In this document: in pieces, positions 41,029 through 50,269 of the stretch
Numbering within the stretch: the first letter of the stretch is position 1
How the letters are laid out: the number at the start of each line of letters is the position of its first letter
Source of the DNA: CAWFMO01 sp963817065
Lineage (GTDB): Bacteria > Actinomycetota > Thermoleophilia > Solirubrobacterales > 70-9
DNA length: 64,000 nucleotides
NCBI GenBank assembly: GCA_963817065.1
Contig: CAWFMO010000001.1
Coordinates: 744,001 to 808,000 of the forward strand
Direction: 5' to 3'
Translations under genes and position numbers: made by a program
Notes under the pieces: generated by a model
The model's input: the letters and a program-made list of their open reading frames with translations, nothing else
Told to the model about the DNA's origin: nothing
Databases searched by the model: none

Positions 41029-43460
41029 GGCCGCGGCCCGTCATCGGCCTCGAAGCCGGCGACCGGTTGCTCGGGATCGGCTTCGAGTCGCTCCACGGCA
41101 GGCATTCTCCAGACAATGCTCGCGAGAACGAGTCCGCCCGCCGCCGAGAGCAGGGCGAGGAAGAGCTGGCCGCCCTTGAGCGAGGTGAGCTCGAAGAACT
41201 CGCGCAGCGGCTCGACCGCGAGCGCCAGCGCGTAGAGCGCCCCGAGCGCCGCGACCAGTGAGAGCATGTAGCTCTGGATCGCGATGTGCTCGCGCCCCGG
41301 CCCGCGCTCGAGCAGGAGGATGAACGAGAGCCCGAGGACGACGAGCGTCGTCGTCGCCGCGGTCCGCCCGGCCTCGAGCGAGCCGCCGAAGACGGTGTCG
41401 ACTAAGAAGAACGAGGCCAGCGAGCCTGCCGCGATCGCGAGCCCGGCGGGGACCGCGAACGCCGCCAGCGCCCGCAGCAGGCGGCCTCTATATAAGGGCC
41501 CGTCGCTGGGAGCGAGCGCGAGCACGAACGACGGGATCCCGATCGTGATCAGCGCCGCGAGCGTCAGGTGGCGGGGCAGGAACGGGAACGCCCAGCCCGC
41601 GACCCCGACCGTCCCGATCAGCGCCGCGGCGTAGACCGTCTTGGTCAGGTAAAGGCGCCCGAGGCGGTGGATGTTGCGCGCGATCCGCCGGCCCTCGGCG
41701 ACCGCGCGCGGCAACCGCGAAAACTCGTCCTTGAGCAGGACGATGTCGGCGACGCCCTTGGTGATCTGGCTGCCGGAGCCCATCGCGACCGCGAGCCGCG
41801 CGCGCTTCAGCGCCGGGACGTCGTTGACTCCGTCGCCGATCATCGCCGTGTGGTGCCCGGCGTCGCCGAGCGCCCCGACGAGCAGCTTCTTCTGCTCGGG
41901 GCGGATCCGGCAGAAGATCGTGTTCTCCTCCGCGACGGCGGCGAGCTCGGCCTTCTCGGAGGGGAGGTCGTCGCCCTCAATTACGCCGGCGTCCGCGGGC
42001 ACCCCGACCGCCTTCGCGACGGCGGTGACGGTCGAGCGCGCGTCGCCGGAGATCAGCTTGAGCTCGACGTCGTTGGCGCGCATGAACTCGATCGTCTCGG
42101 CGGCGTCTGGCCGCAGCGTCTCCTCGAGGACGACCAGGGCCAGGGGCTCGAGCTGCGGGGGCGGCTGCTCGGCCGGGTCGCCCGGCAACGGCGCCGTCGC
42201 CGCGCCGAAGGCGACGACCCGGCGCCCGGCCTTGGTGTGGGCCGCGAGCGCAGCACGCAGCGGAGGGGGGAGGGTGAGCGCGCCGGCGGCGCTCAGCACG
42301 TCGGGCGCGCCGAGCACGTAGCTCTCGCCCGGGCCGCCGCCGTCGAGCGTCACCCCGCTCCACTTCCACTCCGAGGAGAAAGGAACCTCGGCGGCGACCG
42401 CCTCGGGCTTGCCGGGGTAGCTCGCGGCGATCGCCTGCAGCGTGCGGTTTTGCTCGCCGGCGCTGGCGGCGAAGCGCGCGAGCGCCTTCTGGGCCGGGCC
42501 GGCCGCGTCGGGGCCCTCGGTCGCGATCGAGACCAGCTCGAGGTCGCCCGAGGTCAGGGTCCCGGTCTTGTCGACGCAGATCGTGTCGACCGCGGCGAGC
42601 GACTCGGTCGCGCTGATCTGCTGGACGAGGGTGTCGGCGCGCGCCAACCGCACCGCCGCGACCGCGAGCGTGACGCTCATCAGCAGCACGAGCCCCTCGG
42701 GGATCAGCGTGATCAGCCCCGCGGTTGCGGTCTGAGCGGCCTCGTCGATCGGCGTCGCGCGCGCGAAGAGCGCGAAGATCAGCACGACCGCGAGCGGGAT
42801 CATCAGCCAGGTCGTCGCCCTCAGCACCTGGTTGACCTCCTCCTGGAGCGGCGAGGGCGGGTGGCGGAAGGCGCGCGCCTCGCCCGCGATCCGCTCGGCG
42901 TAGCTGTCCTCGCGCACGGCGTCGACCTCGTACCAGCCCGACCCGAGCAGGCAGAACGAGCCCGAGAGCGCGCGCTGGCCGGGCTTCTTCAGCACCCCGT
43001 CGGCCTCGCCGGTGAGCATCGACTCGTCGAGCGTCAGCCCACGCGAGGAGATCAGCTCGCCGTCGGCGACGAGCTGGTCGCCGGGCTCGACCCGGACCGC
43101 GTCGCCGGGCACGACCTCCTCCCCGCGCAGCTCGACGATCTCGCCGTCGCGGACCACTTTCGCCCGCGGCGCGACCAGCAGCGCGAGGTTGTCAAGGACG
43201 TCCTTAGCCTTCAGCTCCTGGCGGATCCCGACGTAGCTGTTGACGATCGCGATCAGCCCGAAGAGCGCGTCGGCGAACAGGCCCAGCGAGAGAACGACGA
43301 CGAAGAAGACGCCGATGATCGCGTTGAAGAGCGTGAAGACGTTGCCGGCGATGATGCTCGAGGCCGAGCGGCTCGAGCGCTCCTCGGGGGCGCCGAGGTG
43401 GCGCAGGCGGGTCTTCGCCTCCTTGGCGGAGAGTCCCGCGGGTTGCGCTGCGTCGCTCAC
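41025..43460 (-). CDS. Cation-translocating P-type ATPase (CtpE-like)
   Basis: 811 residues from GTG 43460; the open frame continues far upstream but the family sequence begins here. Motifs: actuator LTLDESMLTGEADGV (TGE), membrane-site IPEGLVLLMS, phosphorylation site DKTGTLTSG with Asp297, KLISGDARSTV and the hinge MIGDGVNDVPALKRA. The N-terminal cytoplasmic portion is short with no heavy-metal-binding domain; about 10 membrane helices are predicted. The IPEG site and overall pattern are like mycobacterial CtpE (calcium uptake), so Ca2+ or another light divalent cation is likelier than heavy metals. First gene of an operon with HAD hydrolase and pyk. Confidence 0.9.
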   Translation of the reverse strand: MSDAAQPAGLSAKEAKTRLRHLGAPEERSSRSASSIIAGNVFTLFNAIIGVFFVVVLSLGLFADALFGLIAIVNSYVGIRQELKAKDVLDNLALLVAPRAKVVRDGEIVELRGEEVVPGDAVRVEPGDQLVADGELISSRGLTLDESMLTGEADGVLKKPGQRALSGSFCLLGSGWYEVDAVREDSYAERIAGEARAFRHPPSPLQEEVNQVLRATTWLMIPLAVVLIFALFARATPIDEAAQTATAGLITLIPEGLVLLMSVTLAVAAVRLARADTLVQQISATESLAAVDTICVDKTGTLTSGDLELVSIATEGPDAAGPAQKALARFAASAGEQNRTLQAIAASYPGKPEAVAAEVPFSSEWKWSGVTLDGGGPGESYVLGAPDVLSAAGALTLPPPLRAALAAHTKAGRRVVAFGAATAPLPGDPAEQPPPQLEPLALVVLEETLRPDAAETIEFMRANDVELKLISGDARSTVTAVAKAVGVPADAGVIEGDDLPSEKAELAAVAEENTIFCRIRPEQKKLLVGALGDAGHHTAMIGDGVNDVPALKRARLAVAMGSGSQITKGVADIVLLKDEFSRLPRAVAEGRRIARNIHRLGRLYLTKTVYAAALIGTVGVAGWAFPFLPRHLTLAALITIGIPSFVLALAPSDGPLYRGRLLRALAAFAVPAGLAIAAGSLASFFLVDTVFGGSLEAGRTAATTTLVVLGLSFILLLERGPGREHIAIQSYMLSLVAALGALYALALAVEPLREFFELTSLKGGQLFLALLSAAGGLVLASIVWRMPAVERLEADPEQPVAGFEADDGPRP

Positions 43461-43505
43461 GAGCCCATCTATAGCGCAGGGTGCCGCTGGCCCACCGGTG
43501 CGAGA

Positions 43506-46343
43506 ATGACATCGGCTTTGGAGACGGCAGGAACCGAGCGGACACTGGTGGAACGGGAGGCCGAGGTCAACAGCCTCGATCTGGCCGTTGAGCGCGCGGC
43601 GGGTGGCGACGGGTCCTTCGTCCTGCTCGAGGGGCCGGCCGGGATCGGCAAGAGCCGGCTGCTCGAAGCTTCGCGCGAGCTCGCCGTGGCTCGCGGGCTC
43701 CGTGTCATGACCGCGCGCGGGGGTGAGCTCGAGCGCGACTTCGCCTACGGCGTCGTCCGACAGCTGTTCGAGGCCGAGCTCGCGGAGTCGCCGGCGGCTC
43801 GCCGGGAGACCCTGCTCTCCGGCGCCGCCGAGCTCGCCGCCCCGGCGCTGGGGCTCGGCGGCGGGGAACACGCGCAGGCGCCGGGCGACATCGCGTTCCC
43901 GGTCGTCCACGGTCTCTATTGGCTGGCTGTCAACCTCGCGGCCGAGACGCCGCTGCTGCTCGAGGTCGACGACGCGCATTGGGCCGACTCGCCGACGCTG
44001 CGCTTCCTGCTCTATCTCGTCGCGAGGCTCGAGGGGACGCCGATCCTCGTCACGGCGGGCATGCGGCCCGGCGAGCCGGCCTCGGACCTCGGGCTGCTGG
44101 CGAAGCTCTCCACCGACCCGAACGCGACGGTTCTGCGTCCGCAGCCGCTGAGCGAGCCCGGCGTCTCGGTCGTGATCTCGGACGTGATGGGCAGCGAGCC
44201 CGAACCGCCGTTCGCGAGCGCCTGCCACGACGCGAGCGGCGGCAACCCGTTCTTCGTCCGCGAGCTGCTCGGGGCGCTGCGCGCCGACGGGCTCGGCCCT
44301 GACGCCGGCGCCGCCGCCCGCGTGCTCGAGATCGGCCCGGACACCGTCGGGCGCTCGCTGGTTCTGCGACTGGCTCGGCTGCCGAAGGAGTGCGGCCCGC
44401 TCGCCAACGCGGTCGCGGTGCTCGGCGCCCGCGGCGAGCTTGCCCACGCCGCGGCTCTGGCCGAGATCGACGCCGCCGCGGCCGGCCCGGCGGCCGACGC
44501 GCTCGCCGCGGTCGAGATCCTCGCGCCCCTGCGGCCGCTGACCTTCGTGCACCCTGTCGTCCGCGAGTCGATCTACGCCGACGTCCCGCCCTCCGAGCGC
44601 GCCGCGATGCACGCGCGGGCGGCGCAGGTGCTGCGCGACTCCGGCGTCTCGCCGGCGGAGCTCGCCCCGCACCTGCTCGCCACCGAGCCCGCGGGGAATG
44701 CGACGGTCGTCGGCGCGCTCCGCGACGCCGCGGACGGGGCCCTCGGCCAGGGGGCCGCCGACCTCGCCTGCCGGTACCTCGCCCGCGCGCTCGCCGAGCC
44801 GCCTGAGGGAGAGCAGCGGGCCGAGATCCTGGCCGAGCTCGGGACCGCGGAATGGCTCGCCGGCGAGCCGGGCCCCGCGTCGGACCACCTTCGCGAGTCG
44901 GTCGAGAGCACGACCGACCCTTCGCTGCGCGCCGAGCGCGCCGTGACGCTGGCGCGGGCGATCTTCTACACCGGCCAGGTGCCTGGGGCGGTCGAGCTGC
45001 TCGAGCGAGAGGCCGAGCGGGTCGCCGACGCGAGTGGCGAGTCGATCGACCGCCTGCGGGCCGAGATCTACTCGCTCGGGCTGATCAGCCCGCTGACGAT
45101 CCCGCGCGTCGCCGCGCGCCTGGATGCGATCGAGGTGCCGGAGGGCGACGACATCGGCTCGCTGCTGACCACCGCCCATATCGGCGCGCGCCAGTGGATG
45201 GTCGGAACCGCGGACCGAACGGCTGACCTGTGCAGACGCGCCCATGCGGATGGTCGTCTGGTCGCAAAGGAGGGCATGGAGTCGATCGGCGTCTACGAGG
45301 TCGCGTGGGCCCTGACATGGGCGGATCGACAGGACCTCGCGGAGGGGATCACCCACGAGCTGCTCGAGCAGGCGACCGCCCGGGGCTCAGTTTTCGGCCA
45401 TGCGACGGCCAGGGCGCTCGGGGCCATGATCGAGTTCAGCCGCGGACGAATGAGCGCGGTCGAGGCGGAAGCCAGGGCAGGCGTCGACCTTTCCGAGACC
45501 CCGGCGTTCAGCCGCCCGCCGCTCTACACACTGCTGGCGTTGGCCCTGATCGAGCGCGGCGCTTACGACGAGGCCGAGGAGGCGGTCCAGGAGAGCGGCT
45601 GCGGACCGTTCCTGCCGCCGATGGTGCACATGAACATGGCTTTCTATGCCCGCGGGCGGCTCCGCCTCGCCCAGGGGCGAAACGAGGAGGCGCTCGCCGA
45701 CTTCGTCGAGCTCGGCGAGCGCCATCGCCAGTGTCAGGTCGCCAACCCGGCCTTCGCGTGGCGGCGCGGTGCAGCCGAGGCGCATCTGCGGCTCGGCAAC
45801 GCCGAGACCGCGAGGCGGATGGCAGCCGATCAGCTTGTGGACGCGGAGCGCTGGGGCACCCCGACCGCGATCGGGGTCGCGCTCCACGCCCAGGGATCGG
45901 CGGGGGGCGAGGAGGGCATCGGCCTACTCGGCGAAGCCGTCGAGGCGCTCGCCGAATCGCCGGCCCGTCTCGACCACGCCCGCGCGCTCGTCGACCTCGG
46001 CTCGGCGCTGCGCCGAGCCGGGAGTCGCGCCGAGGCGCGCGACCCGCTCCGCGAGGGCCTCGACATCGCGCGCGGATGCGGCGCGCCCGTGCTCGCCGAG
46101 CGCGCCCACGAGGAGCTGGTGACCGCGGGCGCGCGTCCTCGCAGGCTGATGTTCAGCGGCCTCGAGTCGCTGACGGCGAGCGAGCGCCGGGTCGCCGAGC
46201 GGGCGGCTTCGGGGCTGAGCAACCGCGAGATCGCGGAGCAGCTCTTCGTGACCGCGAAGACGGTCGAAAACCACCTGACCAGGGTCTACTCGAAGCTCGA
46301 CATCGAGAAGCGCGAGCAGCTCGGCACCGCGCTCGCCGGCTGA
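43506..46343 (+). CDS. LuxR-type transcriptional regulator with N-terminal AAA/NACHT-like ATPase
   Basis: 945 residues. Walker A GPAGIGKS (43-50), Walker B-like LLLEVDDAHWAD (~155-166), a sensor with GGNPFFVRELLGAL, then a long TPR-like helical region (~400-880) and the LuxR/FixJ helix-turn-helix at the end (~885-940: LTASERRVAERAASGLSNREIAEQL ... TAKTVENHLTRVYSKL). This is the MalT/large-ATP-binding LuxR architecture, which switches on target genes after binding a small inducer and ATP. ATG 43506; divergent from the P-type ATPase with 45 bases between. Two copies of a GGGGTGGACCCC motif lie just downstream, in front of the next two genes. Confidence 0.92.
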   Translation: MTSALETAGTERTLVEREAEVNSLDLAVERAAGGDGSFVLLEGPAGIGKSRLLEASRELAVARGLRVMTARGGELERDFAYGVVRQLFEAELAESPAARRETLLSGAAELAAPALGLGGGEHAQAPGDIAFPVVHGLYWLAVNLAAETPLLLEVDDAHWADSPTLRFLLYLVARLEGTPILVTAGMRPGEPASDLGLLAKLSTDPNATVLRPQPLSEPGVSVVISDVMGSEPEPPFASACHDASGGNPFFVRELLGALRADGLGPDAGAAARVLEIGPDTVGRSLVLRLARLPKECGPLANAVAVLGARGELAHAAALAEIDAAAAGPAADALAAVEILAPLRPLTFVHPVVRESIYADVPPSERAAMHARAAQVLRDSGVSPAELAPHLLATEPAGNATVVGALRDAADGALGQGAADLACRYLARALAEPPEGEQRAEILAELGTAEWLAGEPGPASDHLRESVESTTDPSLRAERAVTLARAIFYTGQVPGAVELLEREAERVADASGESIDRLRAEIYSLGLISPLTIPRVAARLDAIEVPEGDDIGSLLTTAHIGARQWMVGTADRTADLCRRAHADGRLVAKEGMESIGVYEVAWALTWADRQDLAEGITHELLEQATARGSVFGHATARALGAMIEFSRGRMSAVEAEARAGVDLSETPAFSRPPLYTLLALALIERGAYDEAEEAVQESGCGPFLPPMVHMNMAFYARGRLRLAQGRNEEALADFVELGERHRQCQVANPAFAWRRGAAEAHLRLGNAETARRMAADQLVDAERWGTPTAIGVALHAQGSAGGEEGIGLLGEAVEALAESPARLDHARALVDLGSALRRAGSRAEARDPLREGLDIARGCGAPVLAERAHEELVTAGARPRRLMFSGLESLTASERRVAERAASGLSNREIAEQLFVTAKTVENHLTRVYSKLDIEKREQLGTALAG

Positions 46344-46347
46344 AACA

Positions 46348-46365
46348 GGGGTGGACCCCCCATGA
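46348..46365. promoter_or_regulatory. GGGGTGGACCCCCCATGA motif, copy 1
   Basis: Contains the inverted repeat GGGGT-GG-ACCCC. It sits 5 bases after the LuxR gene stop and 31 bases before ATG 46397 of the small protein gene. A nearly identical copy lies at 46563-46581, suggesting an operator, perhaps for the adjacent LuxR-type regulator. Confidence 0.55.
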
Positions 46366-46396
46366 AGTCTTCGTCGGCGTGGGTGACACTCGCTCC

Positions 46397-46594
46397 ATGG
46401 AGAGGATCGTCTTTCAGGTCGAGGTCGAGCCCGACGTCGAGCCGATCAGCGGCCTGATCCGCGCCGGGGAGCGCGAGGTCAAGTTCGAGGGCTGGGTCGG
46501 GCTCGCAGGCGCCCTCGAGCAGGCCATCGAATCCGGGGCTCCGCCCGGCGAAGCAAAAGTTTGGGGTGGACCCCCCCATGAGGTTCCCCGCTGA
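46397..46594 (+). CDS. Small conserved-looking protein of unknown function (65 residues)
   Basis: ATG 46397; reads MERIVFQVEVEPDVEPISGLI and VKFEGWVGLAGALEQAIESG, a plausible compact domain with alternating strand and final helix, with normal codon use. A F-x-GWxxLxxALE pattern of this type occurs in small proteins next to LuxR-type ATPases in related actinobacteria (from memory, not verified). No strong ribosome site. Its last codons run through copy 2 of the GGGGTGGACCCC motif. Function unknown. Confidence 0.55.
   Translation: MERIVFQVEVEPDVEPISGLIRAGEREVKFEGWVGLAGALEQAIESGAPPGEAKVWGGPPHEVPR
46563..46581. promoter_or_regulatory. GGGGTGGACCCCCCCATGA motif, copy 2
   Basis: Differs from copy 1 only by one extra C. 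It overlaps the 3' end of the 65-residue protein gene and lies 64 bases upstream of ATG 46646 of the first tandem CSLREAI gene. Confidence 0.55.
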
Positions 46595-46645
46595 ACCGGA
46601 AACACTCAACTCAGGAATTTCATGCGCGCAACCAAGGAGGGATCG

Positions 46646-48385
46646 ATGAGGAAGGTCAAGTTCGGTTTTGCAGGGATCGCGACCGTCGCCGCGGCGATGG
46701 CGCTGACGCCGGCGTTCGCCGGGGCGGCGACGATCACGGTCAACAACCTCACCGACGAGCTCGACGGCGATGGCAACTGCTCCTTGCGGGAAGCCGTCGA
46801 GTCAGCGAACCTCAACGTACTCAACACGACTGGCTGCACCGACGGTAGCGCCGGGCCGACCGTCGACACGATCGAACTCGAGGGAGGCCCCTACAACCTC
46901 ACACTGGTCGGGGTAGAGGACGACAACGCGACCGGCGACCTTGACGTCGAGGCTGGCGGCCCGCTGACGATCGAGAGCGACGTCAACGGGGTGAGGCGCA
47001 CGATCAGCTCTCCGGTCGAGGACCGGATCCTTGAGCTGACCGAGGTGGGCGCCGACCTGACTCTCCGCGACCTCGCGATCACCACGGCCGGCAATATCCC
47101 GGCCGAGGACGGCGGAGTGATCGAGGCCACGAACGCGAGCAACGACCTCACGCTCGAGAACGTCAGCGTCAACGGTGGCAACGATGACATCAACGCTGAG
47201 CGCGGCGGTGTCATCGCCCTCGAGGGCGCGGGCAGCGAGCTGTCGATCTCCGATTCAGAAATTCAGGGCGGCGACGTGTCCCAACAGGGAGGCGGGATCT
47301 GGGTCGCCAACGCCGAGCCGGCGACGATCACCCGCAGCATCGTCACGGATAACCGGGTGGAGGCCCCGAACGGGTCTTCGGCCCGGGGCGGGGGAATCTA
47401 CGCCGACAGCGAGATCACGATCACCGACAGCGAGCTCTCCGTGAACCGCGCCCAGGCGCCGGGAGCGATGGACGGCGACGCCCAGGGCGGCGGCCTGAAC
47501 GCGCTCGGCGAGTTCACGATCGAGCGCTCGCTGTTCGAAGACAACGAGGTGTTCTCGAACGACAACGCGGTCGTCCCGGCCTCTGACCAAGAGGACGGCG
47601 GCGCAATCGCGCTCACCGGCGCGGCCGCCGTCGGGACGATCGCCAACTCGACGATCTCCGACAACACGACCGGCAACGACGGCGGCGACGACGCCCGCGG
47701 CGGCGGCATCTACAGCTCCGCGGCCGGCCAGGTGAACGTCAACCACGTCACGTTCTTCAACAACACGACGCCGGTTACCGCCAACGGCGATCACATCCAC
47801 AACGACGGGCTCGGGCTCTTCTACAGGAACTCGCTGATCCCGGGCGGCGGTGGGATCAACATCTGCGAGGGCGGGGACGCCACCACCGTCTCCGGAGGGC
47901 ATAACTCGCTCACCGCCGACGACGCGGATGGTTGTGACGACGAGGGTCCGGGCGATACCGCTACCGGGGCCACCGGGATCGTCGGCGGCGGCGCGGCCGA
48001 CAACGGCGGCCCGTCGATCGGCGGCGAGGCCAACGAGCCGCTGCGATCGATCGCGATCAACCCCGGTACCGCGCTGAATCTGGTCCCGACGGCCGATTGC
48101 GCGGCCGCCGAGGGCACCGACCAGCGCGGGCTCTCCCGCCCGCAGGGAGGCGCCTGCGACGCCGGAGCGTTCGAGGTCTGCGCGACCCCCGGCGGCGGAG
48201 CGTCGCTCGGGTGTCCCCCGCCCCTCCCGGTCGTCATCCCGCCGATCACGACCACGCCGCCGACCGGCGGCGGCAGCGCCTGCTCGAACCTGAGCGGCAA
48301 GGCGAAGAAGAAGTGCCTCTGCCGCCAGAAGAAGGGCAAGAAGCGCAAGAAGTGCCTGAAGCGGCTCAAGGGCCGCAAGTCGTAA
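46646..48385 (+). CDS. Secreted CSLREAI/choice-of-anchor-Q beta-helix protein, tandem copy 1
   Basis: 579 residues; ATG 46646 is chosen over 46622 because AAGGAGG precedes it. The signal peptide ends at PAFAGAA. CSLREAV at ~46-52 (NLTDELDGDGNCSLREAVESAN), then parallel beta-helix rungs with N-rich and GGG turns (LTLRDLAITTAGNIPAEDGG, GGGIYADSEITITDSELSVN, GGGIYSSAAGQVNVNHVTF), then the closing NLVPTADCAAAEGTDQRGLSRP and CDAGAFEVC. The tail SACSNLSGKAKKKCLCRQKK, then KKCLKRLKG, has four Cys with 10, 1 and 10 residues between. Probably wall-attached surface protein. First of three adjacent paralogues, preceded by motif copy 2. Confidence 0.82.
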   Translation: MRKVKFGFAGIATVAAAMALTPAFAGAATITVNNLTDELDGDGNCSLREAVESANLNVLNTTGCTDGSAGPTVDTIELEGGPYNLTLVGVEDDNATGDLDVEAGGPLTIESDVNGVRRTISSPVEDRILELTEVGADLTLRDLAITTAGNIPAEDGGVIEATNASNDLTLENVSVNGGNDDINAERGGVIALEGAGSELSISDSEIQGGDVSQQGGGIWVANAEPATITRSIVTDNRVEAPNGSSARGGGIYADSEITITDSELSVNRAQAPGAMDGDAQGGGLNALGEFTIERSLFEDNEVFSNDNAVVPASDQEDGGAIALTGAAAVGTIANSTISDNTTGNDGGDDARGGGIYSSAAGQVNVNHVTFFNNTTPVTANGDHIHNDGLGLFYRNSLIPGGGGINICEGGDATTVSGGHNSLTADDADGCDDEGPGDTATGATGIVGGGAADNGGPSIGGEANEPLRSIAINPGTALNLVPTADCAAAEGTDQRGLSRPQGGACDAGAFEVCATPGGGASLGCPPPLPVVIPPITTTPPTGGGSACSNLSGKAKKKCLCRQKKGKKRKKCLKRLKGRKS

Positions 48386-48550
48386 CCGAAGCCTGAAGCT
48401 GGGGGCTGACGTATCCGCAGCCCCGGTGTCGCGCCGACCTTGTCGCCGACCGCCGGGGCTGCGGCTCGCGTTCCCAACCGCTGACCGCCACCTTCGGTTT
48501 TCGCGCCCGGTAGGGTGCCGCGTGATCAGAGCCAACGGAGGAGGGACGCG

Positions 48551-50269
48551 ATGAGGCGGACTTGGGGATTGATGATCGCGATCGTCGCGGCACTGGCGAT
48601 CGTTCCGGCCACGGCCGGCGCGGCGACGATCACGCCGACCTTCACGACCGATGAGTTCGACGCGGCTCCGGACCCCAACTGCTCGTTGCGGGAGGCGATC
48701 GAATCCGCGGTGACGAACGCCCCCTTCGGCGGCTGTCCGACGGGCGATGACGGCACGGACACGATCGTGCTGACCGCGAATCTCGCGGATCCCTACAACA
48801 CCACGCTCGGCAGCAACGCGGAAGAGGGGAATGCGGAGGGCGACTTCGATGTCGGCGCAGGCGGACCGATTGTGATCAGCGGGCAGGGAGACTCGGTGGT
48901 CTCCACATCGGCTCCGGACCGCATTTTCGACCTCAAGACGAACGCGGACCTGACCCTCGAGAACTTGATCGTGAGTGACGGGGACGTCAGCAGCGAGGTC
49001 TTTGGCTTCAACCCCGGTCGCGGGGGGAACATCCGCGCCACGGGGACGAACTCGCTGACCCTGAACAACGTCATCGTCTCCGAGGGCATTGCGCGCGACG
49101 GCGGCGGTGGCATCTGGGCCCAGGGCGCCAACCAGCATCTGAGGATCAACGATTCGAGGATTCTCGACAACACAGACGAGGGCCGCGGCGGCGGGATCTA
49201 TATCCAAGGCAACGGTTCGACAAGGATCAACCGCACGCTAATCGAGGGCAACTCGGTCGTGAGCGCGCTCGGCCAACCCTTGACCGGCGGCGGGATCCGC
49301 GCCGGCGTCGCCGATGGCGGCGAGCTGGTGATCGCCGACACGACGATCTCCGGCAATTTCGTCACGCATACCGGGGGCGACCCCACCGACCAGGCTCACG
49401 CAGGCGGCATCAGCTTGACGAGCCAAGCCACGATCCGCCGCAGCCTGATCGCCGACAACACGCTCGCATCGAACGTCCGCGAGCGAGGCGGCGGAATCCA
49501 CGTCGACGGCGGCGATGTCGGCGATGTCGCGACCGTGATCAACTCGGCGATCTACCGGAACCTCGCCGGCGACCCCGACGCTCCCGGCAATAACGGCGAG
49601 GGTGGCGGGGTCTATGAGAACGGCGACATCGACCTCGTGCTCAGGCACGTGACGATGTCGACGAACTCCGCCACCGACTCCGGGTCGGGCGACCAGATCC
49701 AGCGCGGCATCGCCGGCAGCGGAGAGGTGCGGATCGGCGCCTCGATCGTCACCGGCGGGTTGTTCGCGAACCCATGCGACGGGTCGTTGATCTCCTCGGC
49801 CGGGTTCAACGTCACCGGCGGATTCGACACCGACTGCAACTTCGACCCCGCAACCGACGACGACGCCGGCCTCGTCCTCGACATCGTCGTCCCACCCGCC
49901 GACAACGGTGGGTCCACCGAGACGATCGCCCTCACGGCCGGTAGCCCGGCTGTCGACTACGTCCCCGCCGCGGTCTGCGGGGCGTCCGAAGGCCAGGACC
50001 AGCGCGGCTTCTTCCGCCCCTCGGGCGGCGCCTGTGACGCCGGCGCCTATGAGCGCGTGATCTGCAACGGCGTCGTCCAGGAGGGGCCGACCGCGGTCGA
50101 CTGCCCGCCGCCGCCGCCGACCGTTCCAATCGCGGCCCCGCCCGGCGCGGTCGCTTCTCCTTGCTCCAACCTCAAGGGCAAGGCCCGCAAGCGCTGCCTC
50201 TGCAAGCAGAAGAAGGGGAAGAAGCGCAAGAAGTGCCTGAAGCGGCTGAAGGGTCGGAAGCGACGCTGA
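48551..50269 (+). CDS. Secreted CSLREAI/choice-of-anchor-Q beta-helix protein, tandem copy 2
   Basis: 572 residues from ATG 48551, with GGAGGAGGGA upstream. The signal peptide ends at ATAGAAT. PNCSLREAIESAV at ~42-54; beta-helix body with repeated GGG turns (GGGIWAQGANQHLRINDSRIL, GGGIYIQGNGSTRINRTLI, GGGIHVDGGDVGDVATVIN); anchor-Q end YVPAAVCGASEGQDQRGFFRP ... CDAGAYERVICNG. Tail SPCSNLKGKARKRCLCKQKK with the same Cys spacing as copy 1. The stop TGA shares its A with the ATG of copy 3 (TGATG), so the last two copies are translationally coupled. Confidence 0.82.
   Translation: MRRTWGLMIAIVAALAIVPATAGAATITPTFTTDEFDAAPDPNCSLREAIESAVTNAPFGGCPTGDDGTDTIVLTANLADPYNTTLGSNAEEGNAEGDFDVGAGGPIVISGQGDSVVSTSAPDRIFDLKTNADLTLENLIVSDGDVSSEVFGFNPGRGGNIRATGTNSLTLNNVIVSEGIARDGGGGIWAQGANQHLRINDSRILDNTDEGRGGGIYIQGNGSTRINRTLIEGNSVVSALGQPLTGGGIRAGVADGGELVIADTTISGNFVTHTGGDPTDQAHAGGISLTSQATIRRSLIADNTLASNVRERGGGIHVDGGDVGDVATVINSAIYRNLAGDPDAPGNNGEGGGVYENGDIDLVLRHVTMSTNSATDSGSGDQIQRGIAGSGEVRIGASIVTGGLFANPCDGSLISSAGFNVTGGFDTDCNFDPATDDDAGLVLDIVVPPADNGGSTETIALTAGSPAVDYVPAAVCGASEGQDQRGFFRPSGGACDAGAYERVICNGVVQEGPTAVDCPPPPPTVPIAAPPGAVASPCSNLKGKARKRCLCKQKKGKKRKKCLKRLKGRKRR

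Noticed and set aside
43461..45356. N-terminal extension of the P-type ATPase frame by over 600 codons on the minus strand
   Set aside because: The family sequence begins at GTG 43460; the extension is antisense to the LuxR regulator and has shadow-type composition.
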